Shown here: one piece after another, positions 27,619 to 36,143 of the stretch | Numbering within the stretch: position 1 is the first letter of the stretch | Layout of the letters: every line of letters begins with the position of its first letter | DNA from: Alcanivorax borkumensis SK2 | Lineage (GTDB): Bacteria > Pseudomonadota > Gammaproteobacteria > Pseudomonadales > Alcanivoracaceae | Direction of reading: 5' to 3' | NCBI RefSeq assembly: GCF_000009365.1 | Contig: NC_008260.1 | Span: 62,001-126,000 of the forward strand | Length of the DNA: 64,000 bases | Notes under the pieces: generated by a model | The model's database searches: none | Told to the model about the DNA's origin: nothing | The model's input: the letters and a program-made list of their open reading frames with translations, nothing else | Program-made: the position numbers and the translations under genes

Positions 27619-27651
27619 CCCCTGCTACGCAGGGTAACTACGTAGCAGGGG
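27619..27651. repeat. Perfect 11-bp stem hairpin after the GMC oxidoreductase gene
   Basis: CCCCTGCTACG (27619-27629) and CGTAGCAGGGG (27641-27651) pair across an 11-base loop, 16 bases past the stop of the minus-strand GMC gene. It has no T run. It probably ends or protects that transcript. Confidence 0.6.
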
Positions 27652-27666
27652 GATGATGGCGGTGGT

Positions 27667-29277
27667 TCAGCCTTTCAGTTTATCGGCCAATGCTGAGGCA
27701 TTGCGGGCGCTGAGGCCGTAGATGGAGAGTTGTGGATTGGCGCCAATGCTGGTGGGGAATACGGAGCCGTCTATGATATAGAGGCCGTTCAGGTGCTTGT
27801 AGCTGCCGTCGCTGTTGACGGTGCAGCGGCTCTCATCAGCTCCCATGGTTAGCCCGCCCATAACGTGGGCGCTGCCCAGCGCGGTAACGACAGGGGCATA
27901 GTCCAGTTGTGCCACGCCTTCGCGGGCTGCTTTCCAGCTTTTGTAGTAACCAGCATGAGCGTGGCTGGGCCGTACTTCTTTGGCGCCAGCGGCAAATTGC
28001 ATTTCCAGCATGGTCAGGTGGGATCGTTTGGCACCTTCCAGCAGGTAGTCATTGACGGGATAATCGAGCAGAGGTTCGCCGTTATCACGCAACTCCACGG
28101 TGCCACCTTGGTTATCTTCATGGAAGCCATCGCGAATTAGGGCAATAGCGGTGGCCAAGTTGGGAAGACGTTCGATTTCTTCCCGGGCTTGTTCGCCGAA
28201 TCCGCCTATTAATGCACCAGACAGGCCCGGATGCATGGGCATCATTTCCATTTTGTAACCCGCCGGGCCATCGACTCCGTGTTTAAACGTGAACTCGTCG
28301 GAATACATGGATTGTGGGGCGCCGTAATACGGAGCGATTTCTTTATCGTAGAGACCGAACACAAACGTGGTGGGATGCAGGAAGGTACGCTTACCCACTA
28401 GCCCGTTCGGGTCTGGGGCGTCGGAGCGCATCAGCAGTGCCGGACTTTGAATGCCCCCCCCCGCGGCAATTACGGTTTTGGCTTTTAGTGTTACTGTGGC
28501 GCCGGTAGGCTTTTTGTCATCGTTTAGTGGCCGCACTCGCACGCCGGTAACGCTGTCACCCTCAATGATCAGGGTGTCGGCCTGAGCGCTGTAAATCAGT
28601 GTGGAGCCGTGATCTAGAGCGCTGGGAATGGTAGTGACCAGCATGGATTGCTTGGCGTTGGTGGGGCAGCCCATGCCGCAATAACCGATGTTCCAGCAGC
28701 CGCTTACGTTGCGGGGGATAATGGCGGAATGCCAGCCTTTGTCATCGCAGCCCCGTTTCAGTATGTCGTTGTTGGCGTTGGGCGGCATGGCCCACTTTTC
28801 TATGTTTAGACGATCTTCCATCTGTTGAAACCAGGGAGCCATTTGTGCCTGGCTAAGCCCCTGTACGCCGAATTCATCGTGCCAGTATTGCAGGGTTTTC
28901 TGGGGGGTGCGGAAGCTACTCGTCCAGTTAACCACGGTGGTGCCGCCCACCGTGCGCCCCTGCATTACGGTCATGCCGGCATCCTTGGTAGCGCGTAGCG
29001 CGCCCTCTTGGTAGAGGTCACGGTAGGCCTTACCTTCATCCAGTTTGAAGTCGTCGGAGCTTTTTAGTTTGCCTGCTTCCACCAGTATGACTTTGAGGCC
29101 GCGCTGGCTGAGTATTTCTGCACTAACGCCGCCGCCAGCACCAGTACCTACGATGATGACATCGGCTTCTAAAGTGCGGTTGTCGGTGATGGTGCGCCCG
29201 TCGATAACATCCCAGCCGTTGGCTGGGTTTTTCCACGGGTCTTTCACGTTGATGGTAAGGGTAGTGAGGTCCTGCAT
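27667..29277 (-). CDS. GMC family oxidoreductase, probably a membrane-linked alcohol or polyol dehydrogenase
   Basis: 536 residues with the FAD Rossmann motif VIIVGTGAGGGVSAEIL at about 40-55, the GMC signature region YCGMGCPTNAKQSML, and the C-terminal HVMGGLTMGAD and GANPQLSIYGLSARNA block with the catalytic His region. This is the gluconate-dehydrogenase or long-chain alcohol-oxidase branch. No signal peptide is present. The gene 59 bases upstream encodes a Tat lipoprotein small subunit, so the enzyme may be carried out with it. With the aldehyde dehydrogenase further upstream it could take a fatty alcohol to an aldehyde and acid. Substrate not settled. Confidence 0.88.
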   Translation of the reverse strand: MQDLTTLTINVKDPWKNPANGWDVIDGRTITDNRTLEADVIIVGTGAGGGVSAEILSQRGLKVILVEAGKLKSSDDFKLDEGKAYRDLYQEGALRATKDAGMTVMQGRTVGGTTVVNWTSSFRTPQKTLQYWHDEFGVQGLSQAQMAPWFQQMEDRLNIEKWAMPPNANNDILKRGCDDKGWHSAIIPRNVSGCWNIGYCGMGCPTNAKQSMLVTTIPSALDHGSTLIYSAQADTLIIEGDSVTGVRVRPLNDDKKPTGATVTLKAKTVIAAGGGIQSPALLMRSDAPDPNGLVGKRTFLHPTTFVFGLYDKEIAPYYGAPQSMYSDEFTFKHGVDGPAGYKMEMMPMHPGLSGALIGGFGEQAREEIERLPNLATAIALIRDGFHEDNQGGTVELRDNGEPLLDYPVNDYLLEGAKRSHLTMLEMQFAAGAKEVRPSHAHAGYYKSWKAAREGVAQLDYAPVVTALGSAHVMGGLTMGADESRCTVNSDGSYKHLNGLYIIDGSVFPTSIGANPQLSIYGLSARNASALADKLKG

Positions 29278-29336
29278 GGCATTATCCTTTTTCTTTGGCT
29301 AGCAGTACACGCGATAAAGGCCGCAAGCGGCCCGTG

Positions 29337-29870
29337 TTAGGCAATAATTTTCTTGGGCGGGCCGGGGTAGCCGGTGCTGCGAGCGGCGGCCGGTTTTACA
29401 TACCAAGCCATATGGATCGGCTGGGTCAGCCCTTTAAAGGCCATGCGTGATAGGCTTCGCTCACTGGCGGACCATTCGGTGAGGGTTTGCTTAATTTCTT
29501 GTTCACTCTGATCGGCAAAGCTGGCCCAGGTGCCGGTTATATACCAGCGGGCGGCACCCAGTTGCATCAGATCGAGCACCTGAAATAGTGCAGCCCGGGT
29601 GCCGGGCATGCCGCCTTCGAGTAGGTCATCGAAGGCTTTCATGCCGTCTTCAGCGCTAGCGCCTACATTGGTGAGGGCAGGGCCGAGCACGGCACCCACC
29701 AGCGGGGTAAGCAGGTCGACGTCTTGTTGGCGGAAGTGTTTGTAGCCGGTTGCAGGTCCGTCGTTACTGGAGCAACCAGTAAGCAGGGCCAGCCCGGAAC
29801 CGGTAGCCAGCACAGCACTGCCTGCGGCGCTGAGCTTGAGGAAGCCGCGGCGATTGATTTCCTGATCCAT
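29337..29870 (-). CDS. Tat-exported lipoprotein, gluconate 2-dehydrogenase subunit 3-like
   Basis: 177 residues. The N-terminus has a twin-arginine motif NRRGFLKLSAAG and then a lipobox LLTGC, so it should leave by Tat and be lipid-anchored. The mature part (about 145 residues, helical) resembles the small subunit of gluconate 2-dehydrogenase, which accompanies the FAD subunit. Transcribed just before the GMC gene (59 bases between them). In other dehydrogenases of this kind the unsigned flavoprotein rides on this subunit. No cytochrome c subunit is in the neighbourhood, so the electron acceptor is unknown. Confidence 0.85.
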   Translation of the reverse strand: MDQEINRRGFLKLSAAGSAVLATGSGLALLTGCSSNDGPATGYKHFRQQDVDLLTPLVGAVLGPALTNVGASAEDGMKAFDDLLEGGMPGTRAALFQVLDLMQLGAARWYITGTWASFADQSEQEIKQTLTEWSASERSLSRMAFKGLTQPIHMAWYVKPAAARSTGYPGPPKKIIA

Positions 29871-29909
29871 TGCGCACTCTTTTTTTTGTATTAGTCGTTA
29901 TCTGTAGTG

Positions 29910-30001
29910 TAGGAGCGGCGCAATAGCCCAACTTAACTAGGTGCTCTTTGTGGTAACGGGCACCTAGTTAAGTTTGAATGACGCGATGAGCGACGCTCCT
30001 A
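29910..30001. repeat. 92-bp element with nested inverted repeats between the aldehyde dehydrogenase and Tat lipoprotein genes
   Basis: Outer ends TAGGAGCG (29910-29917) and CGCTCCTA (29994-30001) are exact inverted copies. Inner AACTTAACTAGGTGC (29930-29944) and GCACCTAGTTAAGTT (29960-29974) form a perfect 15-bp stem. The outer TAGGAGC motif resembles REP-like repeats. It sits between two same-strand genes and could separate their transcription. Confidence 0.7.
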
Positions 30002-30019
30002 TAGCAGCTACGGTTACTT

Positions 30020-31462
30020 TTATTTCAGCAGGAACTTGTAGATGAGCTTATGGATACTACGCCCGTAGGGAGGGAGTATGTATTTGGTAGCGTTCATCTT
30101 CCCTTTTTTGTAAATGCCTTTGGCCTGAGAGAAAGTTTGGAAACCTTCTGGGCCATGATAAGCGCCCATGCCAGACGGGCCGATGCCGCCGAAAGGTATG
30201 TCATCTACACCTACATGAGAGATGGTGTCGTTCAGGCATACGCCGCCGGAGTGTGTGTTCTTGAGCACACGATTGCAGTTGTCCTGATTCCAGTCGAAAT
30301 AGTAAAGCGCTAGCGGGCGGGGCCGGTCGTTCACGTATTCGATGGCCTCATCCAGCGTTTTGTAAGGCACGACAATCATCAGTGGGCCGAAGATCTCGTC
30401 TTGGGCGATGTCCATGTCGTCGTTCACATTCAGTACCAAGGTGTGTGGCACCTTCTGGCTACCGCTGAAGTCTTCATTAGCCGGGTTGATCTCAATTACA
30501 TCTGCGCCTTTGGCTTTGGCGTCGTCGAGATAACCCAGCAGCCTTTTTTGCTGGCGTGGGTTCACAATGGCAGTGAAGTCCGGGTTGTTCACCATGGTCG
30601 GGTAGGACTGGGTAACCTGGGCTTTCCATGCGTCGACAAATTCTTGCACGCGATTTTCTGGGCAGAGAATGTAGTCTGGAGCCACACAGGTTTGTCCGGA
30701 ATTCAAGCATTTACCGAAGGCGATACGTTCGGCCGCGTCCTTCATGGGGAAGTCCTGGCCGATGATGCAGGGGCTTTTGCCGCCCAGTTCCAGGGTGACT
30801 GGAGTCAGGTTAGCGGAGGCCGCGCGCATAATGTGCTTGCCAATGGTCGTGGAGCCGGTGAAAAGGAGGTGGTCGAAAGGCAGTTCAGAGAAAGCCTGCG
30901 CTACATCCACTTCGCCATTGATCACGGCAACTTGTTCCTGTGGGAAGATGTTGGTGATCAATTTTTCCAGCAGCGCGCCAGTGCGAGGTGTGGCCTCACT
31001 CATCTTGATCATCACCCGGTTACCGGCGGCCAGAGCAGTAATTAGCGGTACTACCGCCAGCTGCACCGGATAGTTCCAGGGCACGATAATGCCCACCACG
31101 CCGAGCGGCTGATATTCCACCCAGGTTTTGCCCGGCCAATTCATGGCGCTCACATGGCGCTTGGAGGGCTTCATCCATTTGCGTAGTTTCTTAGTGGTGT
31201 ATTTCAGCCCTTCTAGGGTCATCATGATTTCTGCGAGTTTGGTTTCATCCGCAGCACGGGTGGTGAAGTCGTTGTTCAGAGCGTCGATCCAAGCATCAAC
31301 ATGATCGACCAGCAATGGCTTGAGTCTGCTGATTAACTCAAGACGCTGTTCGGCGCTAGGGTAAGGGTTCTGACGGTATGCGGCTTTTTGAGCAGTGAAT
31401 ATGCTCTGCAAGCGGGCGATGTCTGGGTTATTTCTGTGCAGATCTTTTACTTCGGCGACCAT
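30020..31462 (-). CDS. Aldehyde dehydrogenase, coniferyl-aldehyde dehydrogenase (CalB) type
   Basis: 480 residues with the ALDH motifs: LELGGKSPCII (general-base Glu region) and FGKCLNSGQTCVAPDYIL with the catalytic Cys. The NAD fold motif FTGSTTIGKHI is present. The C-terminal hydrophobic tail (ILPPYGRSIHKLIYKFLLK) could bind membrane, as in ALDHs that take long-chain aldehydes. Family members oxidise coniferyl or fatty aldehydes; in a hydrocarbon user, fatty aldehydes are the likelier substrate. GGAGG precedes the ATG. It is divergent from the TetR gene with a shared 128-bp control region. Confidence 0.92.
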   Translation of the reverse strand: MVAEVKDLHRNNPDIARLQSIFTAQKAAYRQNPYPSAEQRLELISRLKPLLVDHVDAWIDALNNDFTTRAADETKLAEIMMTLEGLKYTTKKLRKWMKPSKRHVSAMNWPGKTWVEYQPLGVVGIIVPWNYPVQLAVVPLITALAAGNRVMIKMSEATPRTGALLEKLITNIFPQEQVAVINGEVDVAQAFSELPFDHLLFTGSTTIGKHIMRAASANLTPVTLELGGKSPCIIGQDFPMKDAAERIAFGKCLNSGQTCVAPDYILCPENRVQEFVDAWKAQVTQSYPTMVNNPDFTAIVNPRQQKRLLGYLDDAKAKGADVIEINPANEDFSGSQKVPHTLVLNVNDDMDIAQDEIFGPLMIVVPYKTLDEAIEYVNDRPRPLALYYFDWNQDNCNRVLKNTHSGGVCLNDTISHVGVDDIPFGGIGPSGMGAYHGPEGFQTFSQAKGIYKKGKMNATKYILPPYGRSIHKLIYKFLLK

Positions 31463-31531
31463 GGTCCTCGCCTCCCTAGTTGAATTGTTATGTATGATGG
31501 AGTGATTAAAAATTAATCTTGAGTCTGATTT

Positions 31532-31549
31532 TTAGAGTAATTACTCTAA
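31532..31549. promoter_or_regulatory. Perfect 18-bp palindrome, probable TetR operator
   Basis: TTAGAGTAATTACTCTAA lies in the divergent region between the TetR gene (start 31591) and the aldehyde dehydrogenase gene (start 31462). Self-complementary throughout with half-site TTAGAGTAA. Its place 42 bases before the TetR start fits autoregulation and joint control of the oxidation genes. Confidence 0.75.
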
Positions 31550-31590
31550 GAGTCAACATCGTGTATCAGAAAGACCACATTTGGCCCCTT

Positions 31591-32292
31591 ATGACCAGCA
31601 CTAAAGCGCGCATTTTGGAAACCAGCCTTGTCTTGTTCAATCGACAAGGAGAGCGCAACGTGACCACCAACCACATTGCCGAGGCCCTGGGGATTAGTCC
31701 AGGCAACCTGTATTACCACTTTCGAAACAAAGGCGTGATCGTGTCAGCGCTTTTCGACCGTTACCAACAACAATTGCTGAGCTTGTTGGAGGCGCCTCAG
31801 GGGCCGTTGAGCTGGCAGGTGAAGGTGCATTATTTCGAGGGGCTGTTGGCGTCCATGTGGCAGTATCGATTTTTTCACCGCGACCTGTCTCATTTTCTGC
31901 ACGCGGAGGAGACTGCTCTAGCAACACGTTATCAACAGTTTGTGGAAGCCATTCTGGTACGCGGGACCGTGATTTACGAAAAGCTGCGTAGCAGCGGGAT
32001 ACTGGCGTTGGATGATGAGCAACTGCAGGGTTTGATGGTCAATACCTGGGTGCTGATGTCATCGTGGGCCTCCCTGGTACATGGTTTGCGCCCGGATGCT
32101 GCTGCTAATGAGGAGCTGGATGAGAGCTTGATGCGTCATGGGGTGTACCAGATTATTTGCCTCGAGGAGCCCTTCCTAAAAGGTGAGGCTCGAGATCACC
32201 TGGCGGAAATGAAAGAGCGTTATCGAGCCGCCCATAACACCAGCGAGTTGCTGCTGGGCCATGCTGTTGAGCTGTCACCCTCGGGTTGCTGA
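31591..32292 (+). CDS. TetR/AcrR family transcriptional regulator
   Basis: 233 residues from ATG 31591; the frame stays open to a TTG at 31519 that lies before the palindrome, which argues against it. The helix-turn-helix is NVTTNHIAEALGISPGNLYYHFRNKGVIV, a very regular TetR head. The C-terminal ligand domain starts near residue 60 and is rich in Trp and aromatic residues, suiting an acyl or aldehyde ligand. It is divergent from the aldehyde dehydrogenase and likely represses it and itself through the palindrome at 31532. Confidence 0.92.
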   Translation: MTSTKARILETSLVLFNRQGERNVTTNHIAEALGISPGNLYYHFRNKGVIVSALFDRYQQQLLSLLEAPQGPLSWQVKVHYFEGLLASMWQYRFFHRDLSHFLHAEETALATRYQQFVEAILVRGTVIYEKLRSSGILALDDEQLQGLMVNTWVLMSSWASLVHGLRPDAAANEELDESLMRHGVYQIICLEEPFLKGEARDHLAEMKERYRAAHNTSELLLGHAVELSPSGC

Positions 32293-32309
32293 GGGCTGCC
32301 TGTGGAGCC

Positions 32310-33314
32310 TCAGCGAATCCCGAAACCTTGCACAAACGCTAATAGCCGTTGTTCTAACCAGTAACGCTGGCTTTTGTAGCCGACAAAGCCCACATGCCCA
32401 CCGTAATCGCTTACCTCCAGTGTCACCGCTGGCCCGAGCTCTTCCTGCCGGGGTAACGTTTGTGGAGTCATAAACGGGTCGTCACGGTTTTGCAGCATCA
32501 ACGTGGGGGTGCGGATTTGTAGCAACTTGGGACCCGCGGAGCATTGCGCGTAATAATGCCAGGCACTCCGAAAGCCATATAACGGGGCGATGATTTGGTC
32601 GTCGTAGCGCCAAAACGAACGGATGCTATTCATGTTCAGGCGATGTAGTCGTTTGGCCTCCGGGGGGTTGACCTTGTCCAGATGGATTTTCTGCCTTTCG
32701 AAGTTGGTCAAAAGGTTTTTTAACAGGTGTTGGCGGTACAATTTCGACAAGCCTTGATCCAGCCGGTTGGCACAGATATCCAGCCGCAAGGGAGCACAAA
32801 TGGTGGCTACGGCACTGAGGTGGTTGTTGTCCCGGTGGGCCAGCCAGTTCAGTAGCCGGCTGCCGCCTAGAGAGACGCCGATGGCAATGCGGTGGCCAGT
32901 GGGGTTTTCGTGGAACACATGGTCGATCACTGCATCCACATCATCCACTTCGCCCGCGTGATAACACAACGCGGTGTCGTTGGGTTTTTTGGCCCCGCGA
33001 CTGTTGATGGCCACAGAACGGATTCCCGCTTCAGCCAACACTTTTTGTATGCCGCGCATGTAATGGGAGTCGCTGCACCCGGATAGCCCATGTAATAACA
33101 TCACCGTCAGCTGCCCGGGTTGGCTCTGTGGTCCGGCCCAGTCTAGCAACAGATAATCACCGTCTTTCAGGTTCAGCCGTTCCGTGCGCCGCGTGACTTC
33201 CGGCAGGGTGCGGCCCATGGGCCCCCACAGGGTTTGCAGGTGGGGGTTGCGTAACCATAGTGGTGGCCGGAATGCCGACTGTACAATCTCGCCCATAGGC
33301 AATGTCTCATCCAT
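32310..33314 (-). CDS. Alpha/beta hydrolase, YheT family
   Basis: 334 residues from ATG 33314; ATG 33296 is a second choice. The LLHGLSGCSDSHYM oxyanion region and GVSLGGSRLLNWL nucleophile elbow with Ser fit YheT proteins. The acid is likely the Asp in QNRDDPFMTP and the base is the His in YGGHVGFVG. Family members are esterases or acyltransferases of uncertain substrate. The N-terminal FRPPLWLRNPHLQTLWG is a conserved YheT entry motif. It is divergent from rsmE, 87 bases between the starts. The intervening region shows no strong site. Confidence 0.88.
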   Translation of the reverse strand: MDETLPMGEIVQSAFRPPLWLRNPHLQTLWGPMGRTLPEVTRRTERLNLKDGDYLLLDWAGPQSQPGQLTVMLLHGLSGCSDSHYMRGIQKVLAEAGIRSVAINSRGAKKPNDTALCYHAGEVDDVDAVIDHVFHENPTGHRIAIGVSLGGSRLLNWLAHRDNNHLSAVATICAPLRLDICANRLDQGLSKLYRQHLLKNLLTNFERQKIHLDKVNPPEAKRLHRLNMNSIRSFWRYDDQIIAPLYGFRSAWHYYAQCSAGPKLLQIRTPTLMLQNRDDPFMTPQTLPRQEELGPAVTLEVSDYGGHVGFVGYKSQRYWLEQRLLAFVQGFGIR

Positions 33315-33401
33315 CGGGTTGGCAAAATCACGCCGGGGGCGTGGCGCAGGTATGGTAGCCTTTTGTTTTTCCCGCTGGCACCTATTCGTGATGGAGATTC
33401 C

Positions 33402-34124
33402 ATGCCGCGCCGCTTTTTTGATGATCAGAACTTTCATGTAGGTCAGCTTGTAGAGTTGGGTGCTAGCGCAAGCCACCATATTGGCAAGGTGTTACGCATG
33501 GCGGTGGCTGATGAATTAGTGGTGTTTAACGGCCGCGGCGGTGAATGGTTAGCGCGTATCTCTGCCATCAACAAAAAGGCGGTCTGCATTGAGCCGCTTA
33601 CGTTCACGGATGAAGATCGTTGCGCTCCTTTGGCGGTGACGGTGGCGTTGCCGATGATCAAAGGCGAGCGCATGGACTATGCGATCCAGAAGGCCACTGA
33701 GCTGGGCGCCACTGCCCTGGTGATCCTGGACACGGAACGTTGTGAAGTCCGCCTAAAGGGTGAGCGTCAGGAAAAGAAGCTGGGCCATTGGCAGCAAGTC
33801 GCTATCAGTGCCTGTGAGCAATGTGGCCTGAACCGGGTGCCGGTGGTGCACGGCGTGCTGAGCCTGCGTGACTGGCTGACATCTGATCTTCCCGCCCTGA
33901 AGTTGATAGCCCATCCGGGCGAAAAGTCCTTCTCTGCGGCTGCCTTGCAGGGGCAAACGGAGCTGGCGTTGCTGACGGGGCCGGAAGGTGGCTTTTCCAA
34001 TGATGAATTACAGCAGGCGGCGGATGCGGGCTTTAGCCCGTTCGCGTTAGGCAACCGGGTGTTGCGAGCGGAAACCGCCCCGGTGGCGTTGCTGGCGGCC
34101 CTGTGGGCCTGGCATGGCCACTAA
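33402..34124 (+). CDS. rsmE: 16S rRNA (uracil-1498-N3)-methyltransferase
   Basis: 240 residues from ATG 33402, preceded by GGAG; a longer frame to 33363 lacks a ribosome binding site. The start MPRRFFDDQ is typical, an N-terminal PUA-like domain follows, and the C-terminal SPOUT (alpha/beta knot) domain has LLTGPEGGFSNDEL and LGNRVLRAETAPVALLAAL as the S-adenosylmethionine knot. The enzyme methylates U1498 of 16S rRNA. Its stop overlaps the next gene start by 11 bases, so the two are translationally linked. Confidence 0.96.
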   Translation: MPRRFFDDQNFHVGQLVELGASASHHIGKVLRMAVADELVVFNGRGGEWLARISAINKKAVCIEPLTFTDEDRCAPLAVTVALPMIKGERMDYAIQKATELGATALVILDTERCEVRLKGERQEKKLGHWQQVAISACEQCGLNRVPVVHGVLSLRDWLTSDLPALKLIAHPGEKSFSAAALQGQTELALLTGPEGGFSNDELQQAADAGFSPFALGNRVLRAETAPVALLAALWAWHGH

Positions 34125-34530
34125 GGGGAAGGCCCGGCCCCGGAGATCGCGCCGTCGCACAGGTTCCAAGGCAGTTGCTGCATCGGGCATCATCGCGGCA
34201 CTGATGGCCCTTGCAGTGTTTGCGCTAGTGTTGGGCATTTATGCCCGCCACAACAGGCTGCTGCCCTACTTGGCAGGCGTTTATGCGGTGCCGTCGGTGC
34301 TTGTATTCGGGCTTTATGGGTGGGATAAGCGCGTCGCCGTGCGAGGGGGTTCTCGTACTTCTGAGCAAAGCTTGCACCTATTGGCGCTGGCCGGGGGGTG
34401 GCCCGGTGCGATGTTGGCTCGTTCTCTGTTTCGTCACAAAACCCGTAAGCAACCGTTCACTGGAATTTTCTGGTGCACGGTGCTGTTTAATGTGGGCACG
34501 GTAAGTGTGTTGCTGGGCGAGGTGGGCTAG
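34114..34530 (+). CDS. DUF1294 family small membrane protein
   Basis: 138 residues with a basic N-terminus (KARPRRSRRRTGSK), two membrane helices near 25-45 and 53-70, then the DUF1294 signature YGWDKRVAVRGGSRTSE, with LLALAGGWPGAMLARSLFRHKTRKQPF and a final hydrophobic helix. Related proteins carry a cold-shock domain before it; here that domain is absent. The start is within the rsmE end in another frame. Function unknown. Confidence 0.85.
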   Translation: MATKGKARPRRSRRRTGSKAVAASGIIAALMALAVFALVLGIYARHNRLLPYLAGVYAVPSVLVFGLYGWDKRVAVRGGSRTSEQSLHLLALAGGWPGAMLARSLFRHKTRKQPFTGIFWCTVLFNVGTVSVLLGEVG

Positions 34531-34621
34531 CCGCACGCAAAAGGCAGGGAGAGGGTATGCCGTTAATCGGCCAGAAAAATAGCCGAGTGGAGATCCGGCC
34601 AAGATCCATCGTGAACGCACT

Positions 34622-35491
34622 ATGGGTGGTTTGTTGATGTCAGCGAAACGTAGCCTGGTCTTGACGGCTTTGGCGATGCTGGCTTTTGCGGCCAATTCGG
34701 TGTTGTGCCGTTTGGCGTTGCGTGAAGGCGCCATTGATGCCGCCAGCTTTACCGCAGTGCGTTTGCTGTCCGGAGCGCTGATGTTGGCGCTGATCCTGTT
34801 GCTGCGAGACCGGCAAGTGAAAGCCATGGTCACACAGGGTAATCATGGCTCGGCCTTAGCGTTGTTTGTTTACGCCGCCGGGTTTTCGCTGGCTTACGTG
34901 GCGCTCGCCACAGGTACGGGCGCCTTGCTGCTGTTCGGCGCGGTGCAGGCCACCATGGTGGGTGTTGGTTTATATCGTGGGGAGCGCTTGGCGCGAGCCC
35001 AGTGGCTGGGGCTGGCATTGGCGCTGAGTGGCTTGGTGGCGTTGATGTTGCCCGGCGCGACGGCCCCGCCGCTGGCGGCAGCAATAGTGATGCTGGTGGC
35101 AGGTGCAGCCTGGGGTGTGTACTCCCTGCGGGGCAAGGGCGCGGCCGACGCCACGGCGGTCACCGCGGGCAATTTCCTGCGTGCATTGATCTGGCTGCTA
35201 CCGTTGGCGCTGTTCGCTTGGCCGAGCCAATGGCCAAAGGTGTCGGGGCTGCTGTATGCGGCGTTGTCCGGTGCCCTGGCATCGGGAGCCGGTTACGCTA
35301 CCTGGTATCTGGCGTTGCGTGGGCTGGCTAGCTCTACGGCAGCCACGGTGCAATTGAGCGTGCCGGTGCTTGCAGCGCTGGCGGGCGTATTGTGGATGGA
35401 TGAGGCGCTCACTCTGCGTCTGGTGCTGGCATCGGCGGCCATTCTGGGCGGCATTACTCTGGTGATTCGGCGCGTTTCTTCTGCTAAATAA
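34622..35491 (+). CDS. EamA/DMT family transporter
   Basis: 289 residues with about ten hydrophobic helices in two EamA repeats of five. Ala- and Leu-rich segments such as LALSGLVALMLPGAT and GALASGAGYATWYLALRGL are typical of drug/metabolite exporters. Start 34622 or ATG 34637; neither has a clear ribosome binding site, so this is unsure. It may be cotranscribed with the DJ-1/PfpI gene, which starts 15 bases past its stop. Substrate unknown. Confidence 0.82.
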   Translation: MGGLLMSAKRSLVLTALAMLAFAANSVLCRLALREGAIDAASFTAVRLLSGALMLALILLLRDRQVKAMVTQGNHGSALALFVYAAGFSLAYVALATGTGALLLFGAVQATMVGVGLYRGERLARAQWLGLALALSGLVALMLPGATAPPLAAAIVMLVAGAAWGVYSLRGKGAADATAVTAGNFLRALIWLLPLALFAWPSQWPKVSGLLYAALSGALASGAGYATWYLALRGLASSTAATVQLSVPVLAALAGVLWMDEALTLRLVLASAAILGGITLVIRRVSSAK

Positions 35492-35506
35492 TCTATAGGA
35501 ACCGTC

Positions 35507-36082
35507 ATGCAGCAAATCGGGATTGTGATCTACGATGATGCCGAGGTATTGGATTTTGCTGGCCCTTATGAGGTGTTTGCTACGGCGGCTCGCTTGTGTG
35601 AGGTCACGCCTTGGTGTGTTTCATTGATCAGTGAAACCATAACGGTGATGGCTCGTGGAGGGTTTTCCGTGCAAAGCCACTTCACCCTAGATGATCATCC
35701 GCCGCTGGATGTGTTGTTGGTTAGTGGGGGTGTACATACTCAGGCCATCCGTAACCCTGCCCTGCTTTGCGCAATTCGCCGGGCTGGAGAGCCGGCTGGT
35801 TGGGTGACGTCGGTCTGCACCGGTGCGTTTCTGTTGGCCAAGGCGGGGTTGCTTTCCAATGAAAAAGTGACAACGCACTGGGAAGATCTTGCTGAGCTAC
35901 GCGCGGGTTTTCCTGACCTAGACGTTCACAGCGAAGTGCGTTGGGTTGAAGATGGAAACCGACTCACTTCTGCGGGTATTTCTGCGGGTATCGATATGAG
36001 TCTGCATTTGGTTGAGCGGTTGCACAGCCGTGAGCTGGCCGAGCGCACCGCCCGGCAGATGGATTATGCCTGGCAGCAATGA
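35507..36082 (+). CDS. DJ-1/PfpI family protein
   Basis: 191 residues with the flavodoxin-like DJ-1 fold; the nucleophile elbow Cys is in VTSVCTGAFLLAKAGLL, and an acid residue in DDAEVLDFAGPYEVF belongs to the early strand-helix region. This matches the glutamine amidotransferase-like proteins close to isonitrile hydratase (InhA) and the AraC-type GlxA N-domain, without an HTH. Function may be detoxification or hydrolysis of isonitrile-like compounds. AGGA precedes the ATG. It is 15 bases after the EamA gene. Confidence 0.85.
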   Translation: MQQIGIVIYDDAEVLDFAGPYEVFATAARLCEVTPWCVSLISETITVMARGGFSVQSHFTLDDHPPLDVLLVSGGVHTQAIRNPALLCAIRRAGEPAGWVTSVCTGAFLLAKAGLLSNEKVTTHWEDLAELRAGFPDLDVHSEVRWVEDGNRLTSAGISAGIDMSLHLVERLHSRELAERTARQMDYAWQQ

Positions 36083-36143
36083 CGTCTGCGGCTCTGGTTC
36101 TCCGAACAATTAACGTGGTGACCCTGCGTGGATACGGATGGCG

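Noticed and set aside
30401..31045. 214-codon antisense frame over the aldehyde dehydrogenase
   Set aside because: Antisense shadow of a conserved enzyme gene.
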